NCBI GenBank assembly: GCA_020744425.1
Contig: JAGMUV010000009.1
Location: 2,170,001-2,234,000 of the forward strand
Length of the DNA stretch: 64,000 nucleotides
Direction of reading: 5' to 3'
DNA from: Dactylonectria macrodidyma
Lineage: Eukaryota; Ascomycota; Sordariomycetes; Hypocreales; Nectriaceae
The position numbers and the translations under genes were made by a program. Each line of letters starts with the position of its first letter. Within the stretch, counting starts at the first letter, position 1. The notes below the pieces were generated by a model. That model saw only the letters and a program-made list of their open reading frames with translations. It made no database searches and was not told the origin of the DNA. Positions 22,690 through 36,400 of this stretch are shown here, piece by piece.

Positions 22690-24017
22690 TCATTCGGTAG
22701 GGATTCCCTGATATTCGCCGTATCCGAGCGCGAGGTTCATGTTCTCTGATTATCGTTGTTAGCCAAACCAGAATTGCCGTTGTTCGTCGTTGTTCGTCGG
22801 AAAGACTTACGCAAGCATTGTGTGGCAGCACCCTTGTTGAGGTTATCAATCATGGCACAGCTATTCAAAATTAGCCGAAGCATCTTCAAGGGTCGAACCT
22901 AAGGATGGGATACTTACACGACGACACGCTTGCCGGTGCTGTCAACAGCGAATCCTCCAATCTCAACTCTGTGCTTGTTCTGGATCGACTTCACGAGGCT
23001 TTACCAACGACCTTTATAAGCCTTTCGCTAGCATATCGGTCTTGATAGATCCGACGGATATCTCGAGAAGTCATCGTCTCGTTCAAGGGGATATTGATGG
23101 TCAGGTGAATGCCGCGGAACCAGGAGCCGCTAGATTATTGTCAGTCTCTAGGACACGAAGAGGAAAAAAAGATAGGACAGATACATGCGGAATAAATGCT
23201 GTCGGCACATCAAGGTGGTGACTAATTTCTCGCTCATGTATATGTCCAGTCAAGCTGTCTGTTGAAAATTAGCTTCCTATCTGCTTGTAGCTGAGTTCTT
23301 AACTATTACACGGTATGCGGTTATCATGGAGAAGGTTGACGTCGTTCTTTGGGGAAGGCCGAGTACCGGCTCCCAAATGTTCCAAAGTGGGCACCAAGGC
23401 AAATTGCGACCCTGTCGAGTAGCACCCAGGGCAGCTGGTACGCGTCGATTAGGCAATCTTGCTTCACTGAACTAATTCTGGAAGTCCGTACGAGCCCCAA
23501 GTGCCGTCGAATCGGTAGTCGGCGGAAAGATCAATGATCAAGCTCGAACTCTGGCCAAGAGCTTGCACAAAAGGCTGACAGACACCATTGGTCGACCTTG
23601 CCGTCCTTGTCCAGTTGAGCTACTTCCTCGGGAGACAGGTTCTCATAGATGATTTTTCGCTTGGTATATCCTTTGAGCTCCTGGCCGTTAAGTTCTCGAG
23701 AAGATACATATCGAAGGTCCATATTGGGGTGCTCGTTAAGAAGATCGATCATAGCTTAGCCTATATAGCCACAAGCTCCAATGAGGCCAATTCAGGACGG
23801 CATCTCGTTGGAGGCATTCTTCTTGCCCAAGGGCAGGTTCTGGTTTGTGTTAATAACATAGGACGGATGTCCCGTAGAAGAGACGGAACGGGCTTGGGCG
23901 ACGTTGGTGCTTCGACCGAGGGAGGCCTTCGGCATCGGCGCGACGCCGATCGAGGCCGCTCGGGGGGGCAACGCGGCAGGCGCCGATGCGCACCGCCCCA
24001 GAAGTAGCAGAGAGCAT
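22690..24017 (-). pseudogene. arg-6: Decayed arg-6-like gene: N-acetyl-gamma-glutamyl-phosphate reductase half
   Basis: Read on the minus strand the AGPR domain of the arginine-pathway ARG5,6 polyprotein is clear in pieces: [122 protein letters not shown] and the terminal QNMNLALGYGEYQGIPTE-stop. Stops interrupt it at 23794-23792 (TGA for an expected Arg), 23758-23756 (TAA for Gln) and 23466-23464 (TGA for Arg), and short deletions remove parts including the PNGVC and GYSGAG segments. Two late introns keep good GT/AG borders. The kinase (AGK) domain is missing; a leader-like MLSATSGAVRIG lies directly upstream of the AGPR linker. It is probably a non-functional duplicate, with an intact copy expected elsewhere. 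Confidence 0.85.
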
Positions 24018-27000
24018 GATTCCAACAAAAGCGAGCCCAATTGATCAGTAGGTTAGTAGAGCAGGCTGGATGGACGTGGTGTACTGCGTGTGTTGTATGG
24101 TGTACGATGTTGTCAACAGCTCGGCAACCGGAACTGGAGTCACAGTGTGGATGTGGAATATCTCGCACCATGTGCACAAAATCGAGCCGGACAATAGGAT
24201 AATTTTATGTTTTTGGTTGGTGGGTTCATCTGCGCACCTAGCTTGGCGACTCAGTGAGGGAGGGCGAAAAGCTTACTACCAAAAGAAAAAAAATCCCCAA
24301 AAAACCACCTGCAGATCTACCTAGGTTGGGCCGGGCATCATTACATGCGTCTAAGCCCCTTGGGATTTGTGGGTGGAGCCTGGAGTGGTTGAGCGTCTTT
24401 GTTAAGGCGATGCTCTCCATTGTTACCTCGATTCATCTCAATGGGCTTGACATTCAATGTGGGAGGAGGGGAGGGCGGGTGGCTGCCAGTCAAATCCTGG
24501 CGCAAGCAAACACAGCTGGTCTGTCGATTATTAGTGAGTGCTTCAGTGCCAGTCAAGATGGAGGGATAGGGATGACGAGAGGACGAGCATGACTGATGCC
24601 AAAGGTTTGTTGGGTTGCACTATCACGATTCACGACCGGAGCAGTGTCAACTAAATACGGCCGAAACCACCAACGTTATGTTCCAGGTTGTCACTCAGGG
24701 AATTCAACGCTATGTTCAACGACAGCCACAACCCCACAACAAACAAGGGCACTCATTCACTCTGCCCAGTACCCAGACCACCAACCCTCTGAGTTGTCTC
24801 CTCTCAGAAAACGGAGCGAAACTCCCAAGGGGAAGAAAGCGGAAGATGGCTATGATAAGCGAGTAATCAATCCCACCATATATCACGATGTAGATTGACA
24901 TTTACCCTGGCCTGTCCCTTCCTTTCGTGCCCCTCTGGCGCGTTTGATGAGCCCTCTCTTCTCACAGAGTCTCTCTTCCCTTTCCCCTAGTGGAACCCAC
25001 GGTAGTCCATGGTACGAGAGCGCCCGAGCCATGTTTAGGGGCGTGCGTGCCCTCTCATCTTGACTCTTTTATTCGAATCCCTAATTAGCGGCTACCAAGA
25101 CGCGTGCCCTTAGTTCTCGTCGACGGAGCTCCAAGTTCCCTCCCTGTATCATATCCGTAATTATCACGGATGAGATGGTGCGGGCTCAGGCTCAGCCCGG
25201 CCTTGGCCTCTCCATGGTCTAGCCAGACGGCGGGTGCTACCACTCGCTGTTGAGTCTGCCTCTCCCAACCCTTGTCCATTGTCATTCAACACTGTCACCT
25301 ACCCAGCCAAGCTGGATAGCACTTACGTTTGTGAAGATTAGGTACATGGAGATAGGGTATACGAATGTGCGAAGTGTGTATGTACCTACTCACCTCTTCT
25401 CGGATACTCCAGTCTACACGTAGACCTGGGACGGACACGTGAACATTCATGCACAACCAATTTGGTATGGCAGTCGGGCAGCAGAGCGGAAATCGGCTGT
25501 CACCATCGTGATGCAATCAATGATGGGCTTTGCCCGGCGAAACCCGTCATCCCATCTTATCCCATCTCATCCCATCTCATCCCACTCCCCTCATATATTC
25601 GTCCTCTATGCAGATGCATCGTCCATGCAGCCATGCATCCTCGCATCAAATCATCGATTCAGTGTGCAGCGTAGAACCTGTCGCGCGTCAAAGATTCGCG
25701 GCATACTATTGACAAAGCAAGTCCAGCGTTCCTCGTCAATAGCTGCACGGCCTGGTCAGGTTTAGACCCAATAATCGCTAATCAGACTGCCAGGGCATGG
25801 GTAGGTAACACAAGACGATACGAACGGACTGGCCTGGTCTCGCACTGCCCAACATATCCTGCCGGGGACTGGAGAACACAGAGATTACCTTTGCTTTGGC
25901 TGACATAGCTTGGTGTCGCATGTGAATGCTGGTAAATTGTTAGGCACGCGCAAAAGCCGGCCAAGAGTCCAGGTGTTTGGCCCCTTAACTGGGGAAGGCG
26001 TTGTCCCCATGTGCGCAGATCTTCTTCTCTTTGAATTCCTCGTTTCTTCTCGCTTTTGCTATTTCCCCCTTTCCCTTGTTCTTGCTAGAAGTCCCTTTCA
26101 TCATTCTCAAGTGCTTTCACGTCTGAATACGCCGACGCATACTGTTCCTTTCTTTGGGACCGGGCATTGTCCCTCCCCTGCCTCCCCTCCCTCGACAGGC
26201 TCGCCTGTCCACTACCAGCGATATCTGAGCTGCCACACCGAGTGGAGACTCGGTCGTAGGTATCGTATTAGCGTGCCCTCTCCCGCGGGGATAGACGTAG
26301 CAACCGAGTCTTTCCTGGTGGCCTTGTGGGCAAATGGATGGAGAAATTCATTAGTCCATCCCACCTTTTGTCCTCTCGAGTCTCCCCATCGACGGGCCAT
26401 GTGTAGAAACCCACTGTCATTGATTATCACTCACTGCCCGTTACCGTAGCACAAAGAATGACACATAATGGGGAGCTCTCAAGTGCCTCAAAAATATCAG
26501 CACCACAGGGCTTCTAGGTTTGGACATGTTCTTTGAACACACCTTAAGGTACTTCGTGGGCACCTACCTGTTTGGCAACCGTGGTGAGGCAAGGCCGACC
26601 TTGAGAGAGGGGAGTCAGTTGCTTTTTTGGGTCCCTACCTTAGTGGGTGCCCTAAATCGCCCGGAAGTGTCCCCACGTAACGTGCGATCGATGCCCTTGG
26701 CGCTCTGTCGCACTGTCTCTTGGGGCTAGAACCCCTGCGCGCGCACCGTGGAAATTCGCCGGCCAACGACCCTGAGAGTGACTTCGGACAACGGCGTGCA
26801 GCCCTGACCAAGAAGCCCTGGGGTGCTCTTTCGGAGATGCCACCCCTCCCTCGCCCCTTCCGCCTATAATATCAGATCCTGCTGCCCAAATTTTTTTTTG
26901 CCGACTTCTTCCCACCCTCACCACTCAAACAACCTCCCTGGTCCGGTGGAATTTCTTCATACCCGACCCATTTCCATTTGCATCGGCATTGGAACTTGTC

Positions 27001-27367
27001 CTGAGTTATTGAAACCAGAAGGACTCTCTCCACTCGGTTCTTATTTTCTCACTCGTCGCTCGCCGCGCCGGATCGTAGCCTGTCTCAGACGTCTGCGATC
27101 GCCTCAACTCGGCCTCGACCCTCCACTCCTTGGTTCTCCGTTCTCGTTTGGCCTGCGTCGACCTCTCTTGTCGAGCCGCTCGTCGACTTCCCGTCGCTCA
27201 TCTTCGCGTCACCTCGCTCGCGATACCCTACGTGCCCGACCTCGATCTGTCGTCGCCTGATCAGCACCCCGCCGACCGAGTCCTCGACATTCCGGCCTTT
27301 TCCGCCCTCGCCTCGTCCTCAACACACCCAGCTCTTCTCCCATCGCAAACGGCCCGAAACTCCCCTT
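24018..27367. other. Intergenic region and eIF4G promoter/leader
   Basis: No supported gene in about 3.3 kb. A short tandem of a 10-bp unit (ATCCCATCTC) lies near 25553-25590. From about 26800 to 27367 the plus strand is strongly C/T-rich and reads as the promoter and long leader of eIF4G. Confidence 0.5.
25553..25590. repeat. Short tandem repeat, unit about ATCCCATCTC
   Basis: Three to four near-identical copies of a 10-bp unit follow each other in gene-free DNA. Confidence 0.6.
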
Positions 27368-30300
27368 ATGACTTCGCCTGCGAATCAGCAGAACCCCATC
27401 CCGGCGACAAACACCTCTGCGACCACGGCTACTTCTTATGCCTCTGCTGCAGGTGCGCCTAAGAAGCCAGCTCAGGCGCCTGTAGTCGCGACTGGATCAC
27501 ACCCTCCTGTTGTGGTTGGTGCCTCGTCGTCCTCGGCGCAGAATGCTAAAGGAGCCTCATCGTCTCCCTTGAACGGCAAGCCCGCCGTCACCCCCGCTGT
27601 CCCCGCCGTCGCGCGTGGCAGCTCTAACCTGAACGGCTCCGGCCCAGATCACTCCCGCAAAAGCTCCGTCACCATGGCTGCCAACGCTCCCAACAGCTTC
27701 GTTGCCAACGGTGGTCCCGTTGGTGGTGCCAAGTCTGGCATCCAATTTGGCTTCGACTCTCCCGCTATGGCTCACAGCACTCCCCAGACCGGTAGCGCTG
27801 CGCCCATCCCTATCCCCGGTGGCGACCCGCGAGTCCCCTCGCCTGCCCATTCTCCCTCTCCTATTCCCCAGCCTTCTGCTAGCGGCGGCCGCCCTCCTTC
27901 CGGCCTCCAACAGCCTAGCGGACAGATGACCTTTGGCAGTCTCAGCAGCGATGGCGAGGTATGTTCACAGTCCCCCCCCACCATCCTCTCACCTTTACCT
28001 CACCTTGGGAACCCGGGACTGACTTTCTTATCTCCGTAGCGCCACATGAGACAGGGCTCTGTCCCTCCGAACCCCAACTCACAACCTGGCTCGCACTTTC
28101 GCCGCGAGTCTGGTCACTCTGCCCAGGGTGATGGCGCCGGTCGAGGCAACTTTCAACCCCAAGGTGGCCGTGGACGTGGCTTTAACCCAAACTACAACCA
28201 ACAAATGGGATACCCTCCGAACAACCAGTTCCGAAACGGCCCTGGACAGGGACGAGGCATGCCACCCGCTTTCCAGCCTCAGCCTCGAAACATGCAGTAC
28301 CCCAACTCACCTCAACCGACCCGAAGCCCTGCCCTCGTCCCGTCAATGCCGAACACGCCCAACATGGCACAAGCCAACATGCAGACGAACATGGCCATTC
28401 AGACACCGCCTCAATACCACTACCCGCCTCCCATGGCACCCCAACACCAACAAGTACAGTTCCCTTTTCTTCCCCCTCAACCTGAGAAATTGTCTTTCAA
28501 AACTTCCAAAAAGAATAAGCATCGTCGTGATTCAGACAAGTCGCTCCAAGCGGGGCGCCCACTCGACTCTACCAAGCGAGATTTGTATGGGTCAGACTTT
28601 TTCCGACAACCGCGCCGTTTGAGTAAACGCGCAGATCAGACATGGCGTGAATATGAAGGCAACGGATTCAGCGTGGCATCCCATGTCACAAAGATTTCTC
28701 CAGATCCGTTGCTGTCGCTCGGTCAAGCCCAGAACAACCCACGGGCTCTTGATCTCTCACCCGAAGGCGGAGTGTTTGAATACATGCTGACTTTAAAAAA
28801 CCAGAACTTCGGTTATCCTCCTCAGCAGGTTGATGCCTACGGACGCCCTGTATCGATGCCTTATGGATACAACAACATGCCCTACATGGCTCCTCCCCAA
28901 GCTAATTCTCCAGGTTACAACCAGACCTTTGTCCCCCCTCCCTACCATCAGCAGAGCCACAGCATGTCGCGGACCCCATCACAGCCCGAGCGACCCTCGA
29001 GCGCGAACCAACAGAGCCAACCTGTCATTGTGTCCTCGACCCCCCAACCCCAGAACGCTCAGCCCAAGGGTACCCCGAACGCCAGTTTCGTCAAGCCTAG
29101 GAGGAGTGCAGCGATCCAAATCAAGAACCCTGCTGGTGAGGTTGTTGATACCTCGACTTTCAAGGCCCCAGCTTCGCCTGCTCCCAGTATTACCAAGTCC
29201 AAGACACCTCCTGTCGTGACATCCACACCCACCCCCCCTCCCAAGTCTTCGACCCCTGCCCATGGCCGCACTGACAGCCACGCTACGCCCAAGACTGCCA
29301 AGGAAATTCAGGACGAGCTGAAGGAAAAGATCAAGCAAGCCACCCAAGCCCCTCAGCCGCCTGCTGAGGTCAAGAAGGAAGAGGCTGTCAAACCCACCGA
29401 GAAGCCCGTGGAGACCAAGGTGGAGCCTGCTCCTCCTGCCAAGGTTGAGATGGAGACGAAGCCCGTCGAGGAGCCTAAGAAGGCTGAAGAGTCTCCCAAA
29501 GAGGCCGAAGAGCCTCCCAAGGAAGCCGAGAAGCCTGCGGAGCCTGCTAAGAATGAAGAATCTGAAGAGGATGAGATGGAGCGAATCATCCGGGAAATGG
29601 AGGAGGCTGACGCCAAACGCGAGAAGGAAGAGGAAGAGCATCGTGTGAAGCGCGAGGCTGAGAAGGCTGCCGCTAAGATCAAGGCTGAGGCGGATCGCAA
29701 GCTGAATGCCGCGGCCGCCGACCAAAAACTCCGTGATCAGGAGCGTGAGATGGAGCGTCTCGAAGAGGAGAAGGAGAAGCGACGCCAGCAAGCCGAATCA
29801 TCTGGCAAGACTCTATCCGTTTCTGACGCTCTCGCCAATGCCCGAGCTGGCAAGGAGGACAAGGTCGACGCAGTCACAGACAAGCTCGCCAGCATGAAGA
29901 TTGCCGAAAAAGCGTCCACCCCCACGGAGCAGAAGTCTACCACGGCTGAAAAGCGTGGCGCCAAGCCCGCCGCCCTCAACCTGGCTCCTTTGAACACCAA
30001 GCCTATCGAACCCCCTCAGCCCAGCGCCGCCTTGCAGTCTCTCAAGTCGGCTCGCTTCCTCAAGGTCATCGAACAGGACATCTACCCCTCTGGCATCAAG
30101 TCACCTAACCCGTCCCTAAACGCCGCTGTCGCCAAGAAGGGTAAGACCTTTAAGTACGATGCCAACTTCTTGCTCCAATTTCAGAAGGTCTTCACTGAGC
30201 AGCCTTCCTTGGAGTTCCACCAGCAGGTCAAGTCGCTCATCGGTGATGGTGAGAGTGGTCGCTCCGCCTCCCGAACACAGACCCCTGGCTCTGCTCGACA

Positions 30301-32104
30301 CAACTCCCGCGGCGGCGGTAACTTCCCAATGGGTGCCTTTGTTGCCCCTCCTGGTGGCCGAACTCTTCCCACAGGTACTACCTCTGCGGAACGATTCGCT
30401 GCCAGTGGCAGCATGCCCCGATCCCAGGGCAACCCTATGGCCTCCTTCCAGCGACCCGGTGGCGCATTCCCCGCATCAGCCTCGATGTCTCGGACTTCAT
30501 CTCAGTCCAACATGTCAAACTCCCCTCGCCAGAACAGCCGCCCCACTCGTGGCAGCCGCCGCAATGACTACAACAACGCCAAGGAATCTCAGGCTTCTAA
30601 GACAATGCCTCTGACTGCTGGCCAGGAACTCAAGCCTATCGCCATCACCTCCAATGGCTGGAAGCCCACTAGCGTTGGCAAGTCCAGCGCCGGGGCCGCC
30701 GCTTCCGCCACTGGCTACTTGGATCCTGAGCTGGTTCAGAGAAAGGTCAAGGCCGCACTGAACAAGATGACTCCCGAGAAGTTCGACAGAATCGCCGACC
30801 AAATTTTGGAGATTGCCTCACAGTCCAAGGACGAGACTGACGGCCGAACTCTCCGCCAAGTCATTCAACTCACCTTCGAGAAAGCGACCGATGAGGCTCA
30901 CTGGGCTTCGATGTATGCCAAGTTCTGCAAGCGCATGCTGGAGACTATGAGCCCGGATGTTCGCGACGAGCGTATCAAGGACAAGAACGGCAACATTGTG
31001 AACGGTGGTAACCTGTTCCGCAAGTACCTCCTTAACAGGTGTCAGGAGGAGTTCGAGCGTGGATGGACCGTCAACCTCCCCGAGGTCCCCGAGAAGACTG
31101 AGGGAGAGGCTAAGAAGACTGGAGAGGCCGCTCTTCTCTCTGACGAGTACTACATCGCCGCCGCTGCCAAGCGACGTGGCCTTGGTCTCGTACAGTTCAT
31201 TGGTGAGCTTTACAAGCTGGGCATGCTCACTGAGCGTATCATGCATGAGTGTGTGCACAAACTCGTCGACTATAAGGGAGTGCCTGATGAGACCGAAATT
31301 GAGTCGCTTAGCAAGCTACTCCGAACCATCGGTGCCAACCTCGATGCTACTGACAAAGGCCGTCCCATGATGGACGCCTACTTCCAACGTATCCAGACTA
31401 TGGCGGACCTGCCTGATCTTCCCAGCAGACTTCGGTTCATGCTCATGGATGTGATTGATCTCCGCAAGGCTAACTGGCACTCCAAGGAGACCAACAAGGG
31501 TCCCAAGACGCTGGAGGAGGTTCGAGTCGAGGTTTGTTCTTTTCCCATTAATTACTCTGAGATATCTCGTTTGCTAACTTTGGACAGGCCGAGGCTGCTC
31601 AAGCTGCCAAAGCTCAGGAGTCGGCCAGGAGCAACCAGCGTGGAGGCGGTCGTCCTCCCGCCGGCCGTGGCGACGCTCGCCACTTCTCCGCTGGTTACAA
31701 CCAACAGCAGAGCAACCATGTGGCCTTAGACGATCTCCGCCGCCTGAAGGGCTCTGCCAACAGGGCCTCGAGCGGCAACGTCATGCTCGGACCTACCTCA
31801 ATGTTCTCGTCGCGCAGCAACAGCGGACGGCGTCTTGGCCCTGGTGGCTCTCTTGGCCGCGCTGGTGAGGACTCGGGCGCTTCTTCCCGCACCGGAACTC
31901 CTCCCACGCGCGAGAACACTTCGCACTCGAATGCGTTCAGGTAAATATCAAATCTACTGGTCCTCTTGTCGTGCGAGTGCTAATCTGTAACACAGTCTAT
32001 TGGCAAACATGGATACGGAACACCCGGCTTCACCCCCGTCTACTTCTGCCTCGCCGATGATGTCGAAGGCTGTCCCCGACAGTGACAAGAAAGAGAGCGA
32101 GTAA
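27368..32104 (+). CDS. TIF4631: Translation initiation factor eIF4G (1514 aa)
   Basis: Exons 27368-27958, 28040-31531, 31588-31940 and 31996-32104 join in phase. eIF4G is the scaffold of cap-dependent translation, binding eIF4E, eIF4A and poly(A)-binding protein. The N-terminal third is low-complexity (Ser/Pro/Ala, then Gly/Arg/Gln/Asn-rich). A long Glu/Lys-rich, probably coiled stretch runs from about 600 to 790. The eIF4E-binding motif YxxxxLL is visible as YDANFLL at 903-909. The MIF4G HEAT domain covers about 1090-1355 (LVQRKVKAALNKMTPEKFDRI, then FCKRMLETMSP, FIGELYKLGMLTERIMHECV). The C-terminus is Arg/Gly/Ser-rich. The chosen ATG has a weak context (C at -3), but the sequence after it looks like fungal eIF4G N-termini. 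It converges on POL1. Confidence 0.95.
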
Positions 32105-33401
32105 ATTCTTCTTCCTTCGGTGTCTTGCATTTCGGCAGATAGACTAGGCGGGGTGTGTTGTTTTGTTGCATTTACAGGCTTTCATCAGACGTGTCCTAAA
32201 AGTTTGAGCACGCATATTGAACCATGATACCTCGCCCCATAGACAGACGGACGGACAGCCTCTCACTGGAGAGAGAGCACTTTTCGGACTAGGGATTTTT
32301 TTTTCATCATTGTGTTCACAAGACCTATTTCAGGCCTTTCCCAGCGTGCCCCTAGTGTGTTCCAGTTCCTAATATTGCGGAGGATTTCGGTTTTCAGGGC
32401 TAGGGCGGGTTTCATTGTCGTTTGCCGGCACACAACTGGATTTCAGGAACGGAATGAGGCATAGGTGGGAGAGGGGGGAGTTGGGATGCCGCGACGTCCA
32501 TTGCGATGGACTACGGCGGGGGATGAATTTCTACGCGGGTGAAAAATTCGAGCAAAGGGGCAAAATTGATTCGCAACGGAGTGACTTCTGCGTTTGCCAC
32601 TTGCGATGGATATGAGTCTTTGGCCCCATGGCTCTCGCTAGATTGAGTGCTACTTCGACGGCCGGGTTGGAGTGAGATGAAGACGGGCAATGGCCGCTGT
32701 CTTTGCCTCGAGCTGTGTGCCTCGAGATGTGCCTCAAGCTGTGCCCAACTTACCCAGGTTGGCCACACACTCATTGGGTCCTCCCAGGGATACCCGGACA
32801 CCACCGGTTCTTCTCCTTTGGGTCGATATATATGATGTATGGGCGGAGGCGGTTGGCCAGCCGCACTTGATCGAACGGTCTTTCAGGGCCTTGCTGTACT
32901 TCATCTAAATTCGAAAGATCATGAGCCATTGGTAGACAAATAAACATTTCATGAAACGATTTCTCGCCTTGTTATGAAATGGGTCTTGGTAAATTGCCAT
33001 CCATCTTAAAGCTGGGCAAGAATTGGCCTTCATTTTTGGATACACACTGGATAAATGGCATAATAACGAATAGATTCTCATAAAGGGCGTAGAGGGTAGT
33101 TACTCCTCTCTCATCAGCGATGGTTGGACTATGTGCCGTGCTAAGTAAGCTCAACTCCCAAACTCCGCTTTGCTACCCATGCAATTGACCCTCCACTCAT
33201 TACACATGGAACCACGCCTCGCGGCGACGGCAACAAGCTTAGATAACCCTACTCCTTGGCGGAATAGCTCATGTCCATCTCGACTTATCGATTCAAGTCC
33301 TCGAGTTTCCAGACTCCCTTGACGACCCGCATGCTTGCTCCCAAGTTCCCGTAATACACATAGTCCTGTCCCATCCAATTCATATCTATCCCAATACCAG
33401 C
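32105..33401. other. Convergent 3' region between eIF4G and POL1
   Basis: About 1.3 kb with no supported gene. The two 3' untranslated regions should fall here. Confidence 0.5.
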
Positions 33402-36400
33402 TCAAGCCAACAGCTTGTTGAATCCCAGCTTGACAAACAGAGTGTCCATGGCGACCCACTGGCGGCCGCACTTATCGAGGTACTTGTCTACGACGCCCTT
33501 GACTGTGCTGAACCGTATGCGGTTGTGCTCGGCTACTGCGAGTATCTTGTCGCGGTCCTCCCGGGATACGTCGCCAGACTCTGACGTCGCCTTCGCGCGC
33601 GCCTTGTCCACGTCCCAAAGGCTGGCAAAGTACAGCAGCTGGTTGTAGATGGACTTTTCGGAGTACTCGTAGCGCATGCGGCCTAGACAGTCTCGCGCGA
33701 GCCCTTTAGGCCCCAAGCATCGTGTCCCGTAGACGCTCATCTGACGGGTGCGGTTACCACATTGAGAGTCGTCGCAGACTAGCCAGCTCTCATAGTACCG
33801 GGTTGTCTCGGTACGGATAGCGTGCTCAACCTGGGCCACTATGGACAGCGTTGAAAATGTGGCACCGCACGCGGTGCAAAGAATCCCTGACGCCGAGACT
33901 TCGTTGGGCGAGACGGCGAGTCCCTCGAAGGGGGTGCTGACCTTGCACTTGCGGCATCGCAGCGAGAGGCGTGTACACTCGGCAAAGCGAACGTCATCCG
34001 GGATCTGGGAGTCGAGAGGGTGAATTTCGAGGTCGTTGCTAGAGCCGTTTTGCTGGTTCTGGAACGAGCTGTACCGGCGAATATCTAGACCGAGCTGCTC
34101 TGCCAGTTGCGAAGTCGAAGTTCCGACAATGTTGGCGCAGAGACGCTCCACGGGAGGGAAAATTTGCTTGCCAATGTACCACTCGACGTCGGGGATAAGG
34201 CTGGGGTCCGACTTGAGATCTGCAGGGGCATATGCTCGCTTGGGGGCAGGCTCAGAGCTCGTGCCGTCGCCAGTGATGACGTACGAGATGACATCGCCCT
34301 TGCGAACCGTCTTGCTGCGAGCCATCTCCCTGAGCGCCACTTGCACCTGGGGCATCGAGTCGGCGTTGGGATACTCGCCGGGGGCCTTTCCGAGTTGAGT
34401 GAAGATGATGTACTTGGACGTTGGAATCGCCTGCTCGCGCATCTTGCCCGCAATCTCCCGCAGGTACTCGTGGATACGCGCCACTGACACTTCCGTGTCA
34501 TCTCCAGACAGAATCTCGTCGAGGAGTTGCTTGGAGATTTCCTTGGACAAAGCGCAGTACTCTCGACGCTTCATATCCAGGCCCTTGACCTCCATCTTCT
34601 CCACGTACTTCCCGTCCTTCTCCACAAGGTTGATGGCGGCATATTTCTTCTTCGCCTGGAGTAAGATACGGCGGAAGATGTTGTCAATGTCAATCTCTAG
34701 CAGTTTGTACTGGTCGTTGACTGCTTTCTTGAACTCGTGTCCGACTCTGAGCGCATCGGAGATATTGTCCACATTGGCATTGATCATGACGGAGTCAGTG
34801 TCACCATAGATGACTTGAAGCGACTTGCTCTCGGCAAGCTCCTTAGTGCTGCGGAGAATCTCACGACCTTTGTAGGTCGTCAAGACAGCTAGAGGGCGAG
34901 CGTAGAAGCGAGATTTGGTGTAACCCAAGCATCCGTACATAGAATTGGCGGTAAGCTTCAGAGCTAACTGTTTGATATCCCAGGTGGCGAGTTGCTCAGG
35001 GGTAGCACTCTTATCCTTCATGAGGCTCTTGACTTGGCGACGCCGGCTAACAAGCGTAGCAATGAGCTTGGGAAGAATTCCCTGTTCTTGGTTTGTTGGG
35101 ACTTCAGGGACTGCGTCCTCATCCTCGGTCTAGGGTTAAGATTAGTCTTCGGGGTACATAACCAAACGGAAGTTGGTCTTACCAAGCCGGTTCTTTCCAC
35201 AGTGGTGAAGCAAATATTGTACTCTTGAATAATGGACGGGTACAGAGAGTTGAAGTCCATGACGAGCACAAACTTGTCATACAAACCCTTCTCGGGCTCA
35301 AAGACGAGGCCACCCTTGTACTTGTCCTTCTTCTTGCCGTCTCCCCCCTCTGCCTCGCGCTGTTCCTCCTCGGCTTTTTGGCGGCCACGGAACGTCTGCT
35401 TGTCGGGGCAAATATACTTGTGGCGGTGGAAGTCGTGCAGCAGAATGTATTCGTTGCGCTCCGCTCGGGTTCCGGTGAGAGTTCTGGCCCAGGAATTCCC
35501 TGCCAGGTTCGTCAAGACTTTGGTCAGGGGCAGCATCTGAACGTTCAAGGCCAAAGCAGCAATGTAATGGGTATCGGCTTCCATATGCGTGACGTAGTCC
35601 ATGAAACCTTGCTTTTCCTTAGCCCAGCTGGCCAACGCAGCCTCGTTGTCAATCTCGCGCCGGCGGTTATCACCTGGAAGGTAGAGACTGCACATCTCGG
35701 TCAAGCTCCAGGATTGACACTTGAACATGACTGACTTTCCAGCCTCGTTGGCTAGGTCGCAGAGCAAACGGCCGGCAATGACCTGACGCTCAGCGAAGAC
35801 GTTTCCGCCCATCTTGCCAATGGATGCTGGCCATTGTGTCCTGCGCATCCTGCCTAGCCGAGACCACATGTGGATCTTCTTTTCAAATAATCGGCTGAGA
35901 AGGACGCTGTAGTCAACACCTTCCAGTTGATGACCGAGTATAACATCTGGATCTGCAACATCCACCTGAGCCAGGAAGAAGCTCAACAAATCTGACTCTT
36001 GCTTCCTCAAAGCCACAAGGCCTTGGTTTTTTCTTTGCTTTACGAGCTGTTCAAATCCCAGAGGAAAGCCTTGTCCATGTGGCCGAATGACCGTGAAGCT
36101 TCGGCACGGTAATTTCTCAGCAGGAGTGGTGTCGTTGAGTGATACTTTTTCGTATACTCTGGCACTGATGGCCAGGATCTCCTGCTTGTTCTCTTTTGCG
36201 TTGAAAGCAGTTCTCAGGGCGACGCTCATAAGAGTCAAAGGGGGTGCATCAATATTTTCGGAGTCAGGCAATGTAGAGATCATGTTGGGATGCTCAGCCA
36301 GCACCTCGAGCTTGCAGTGGGAGGCGTTCTTGATGCTGCCAAAGTCGGCATCCTCAAGTTTTAGCCAGCAGGGGCCCATAATGTTCTTCCAGAGGACAAA

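Noticed and set aside
23792..24040. Independent small gene at the start of the arg-6 relic
   Set aside because: It is in phase with, and runs directly into, the reductase fragments on the same strand, ending only at a C-to-T type stop.
28979..29791. 270-codon minus-strand frame opposite eIF4G
   Set aside because: Antisense of the Glu/Lys-rich coding stretch of eIF4G; the leucine runs are complements of GAG and AAG codons.
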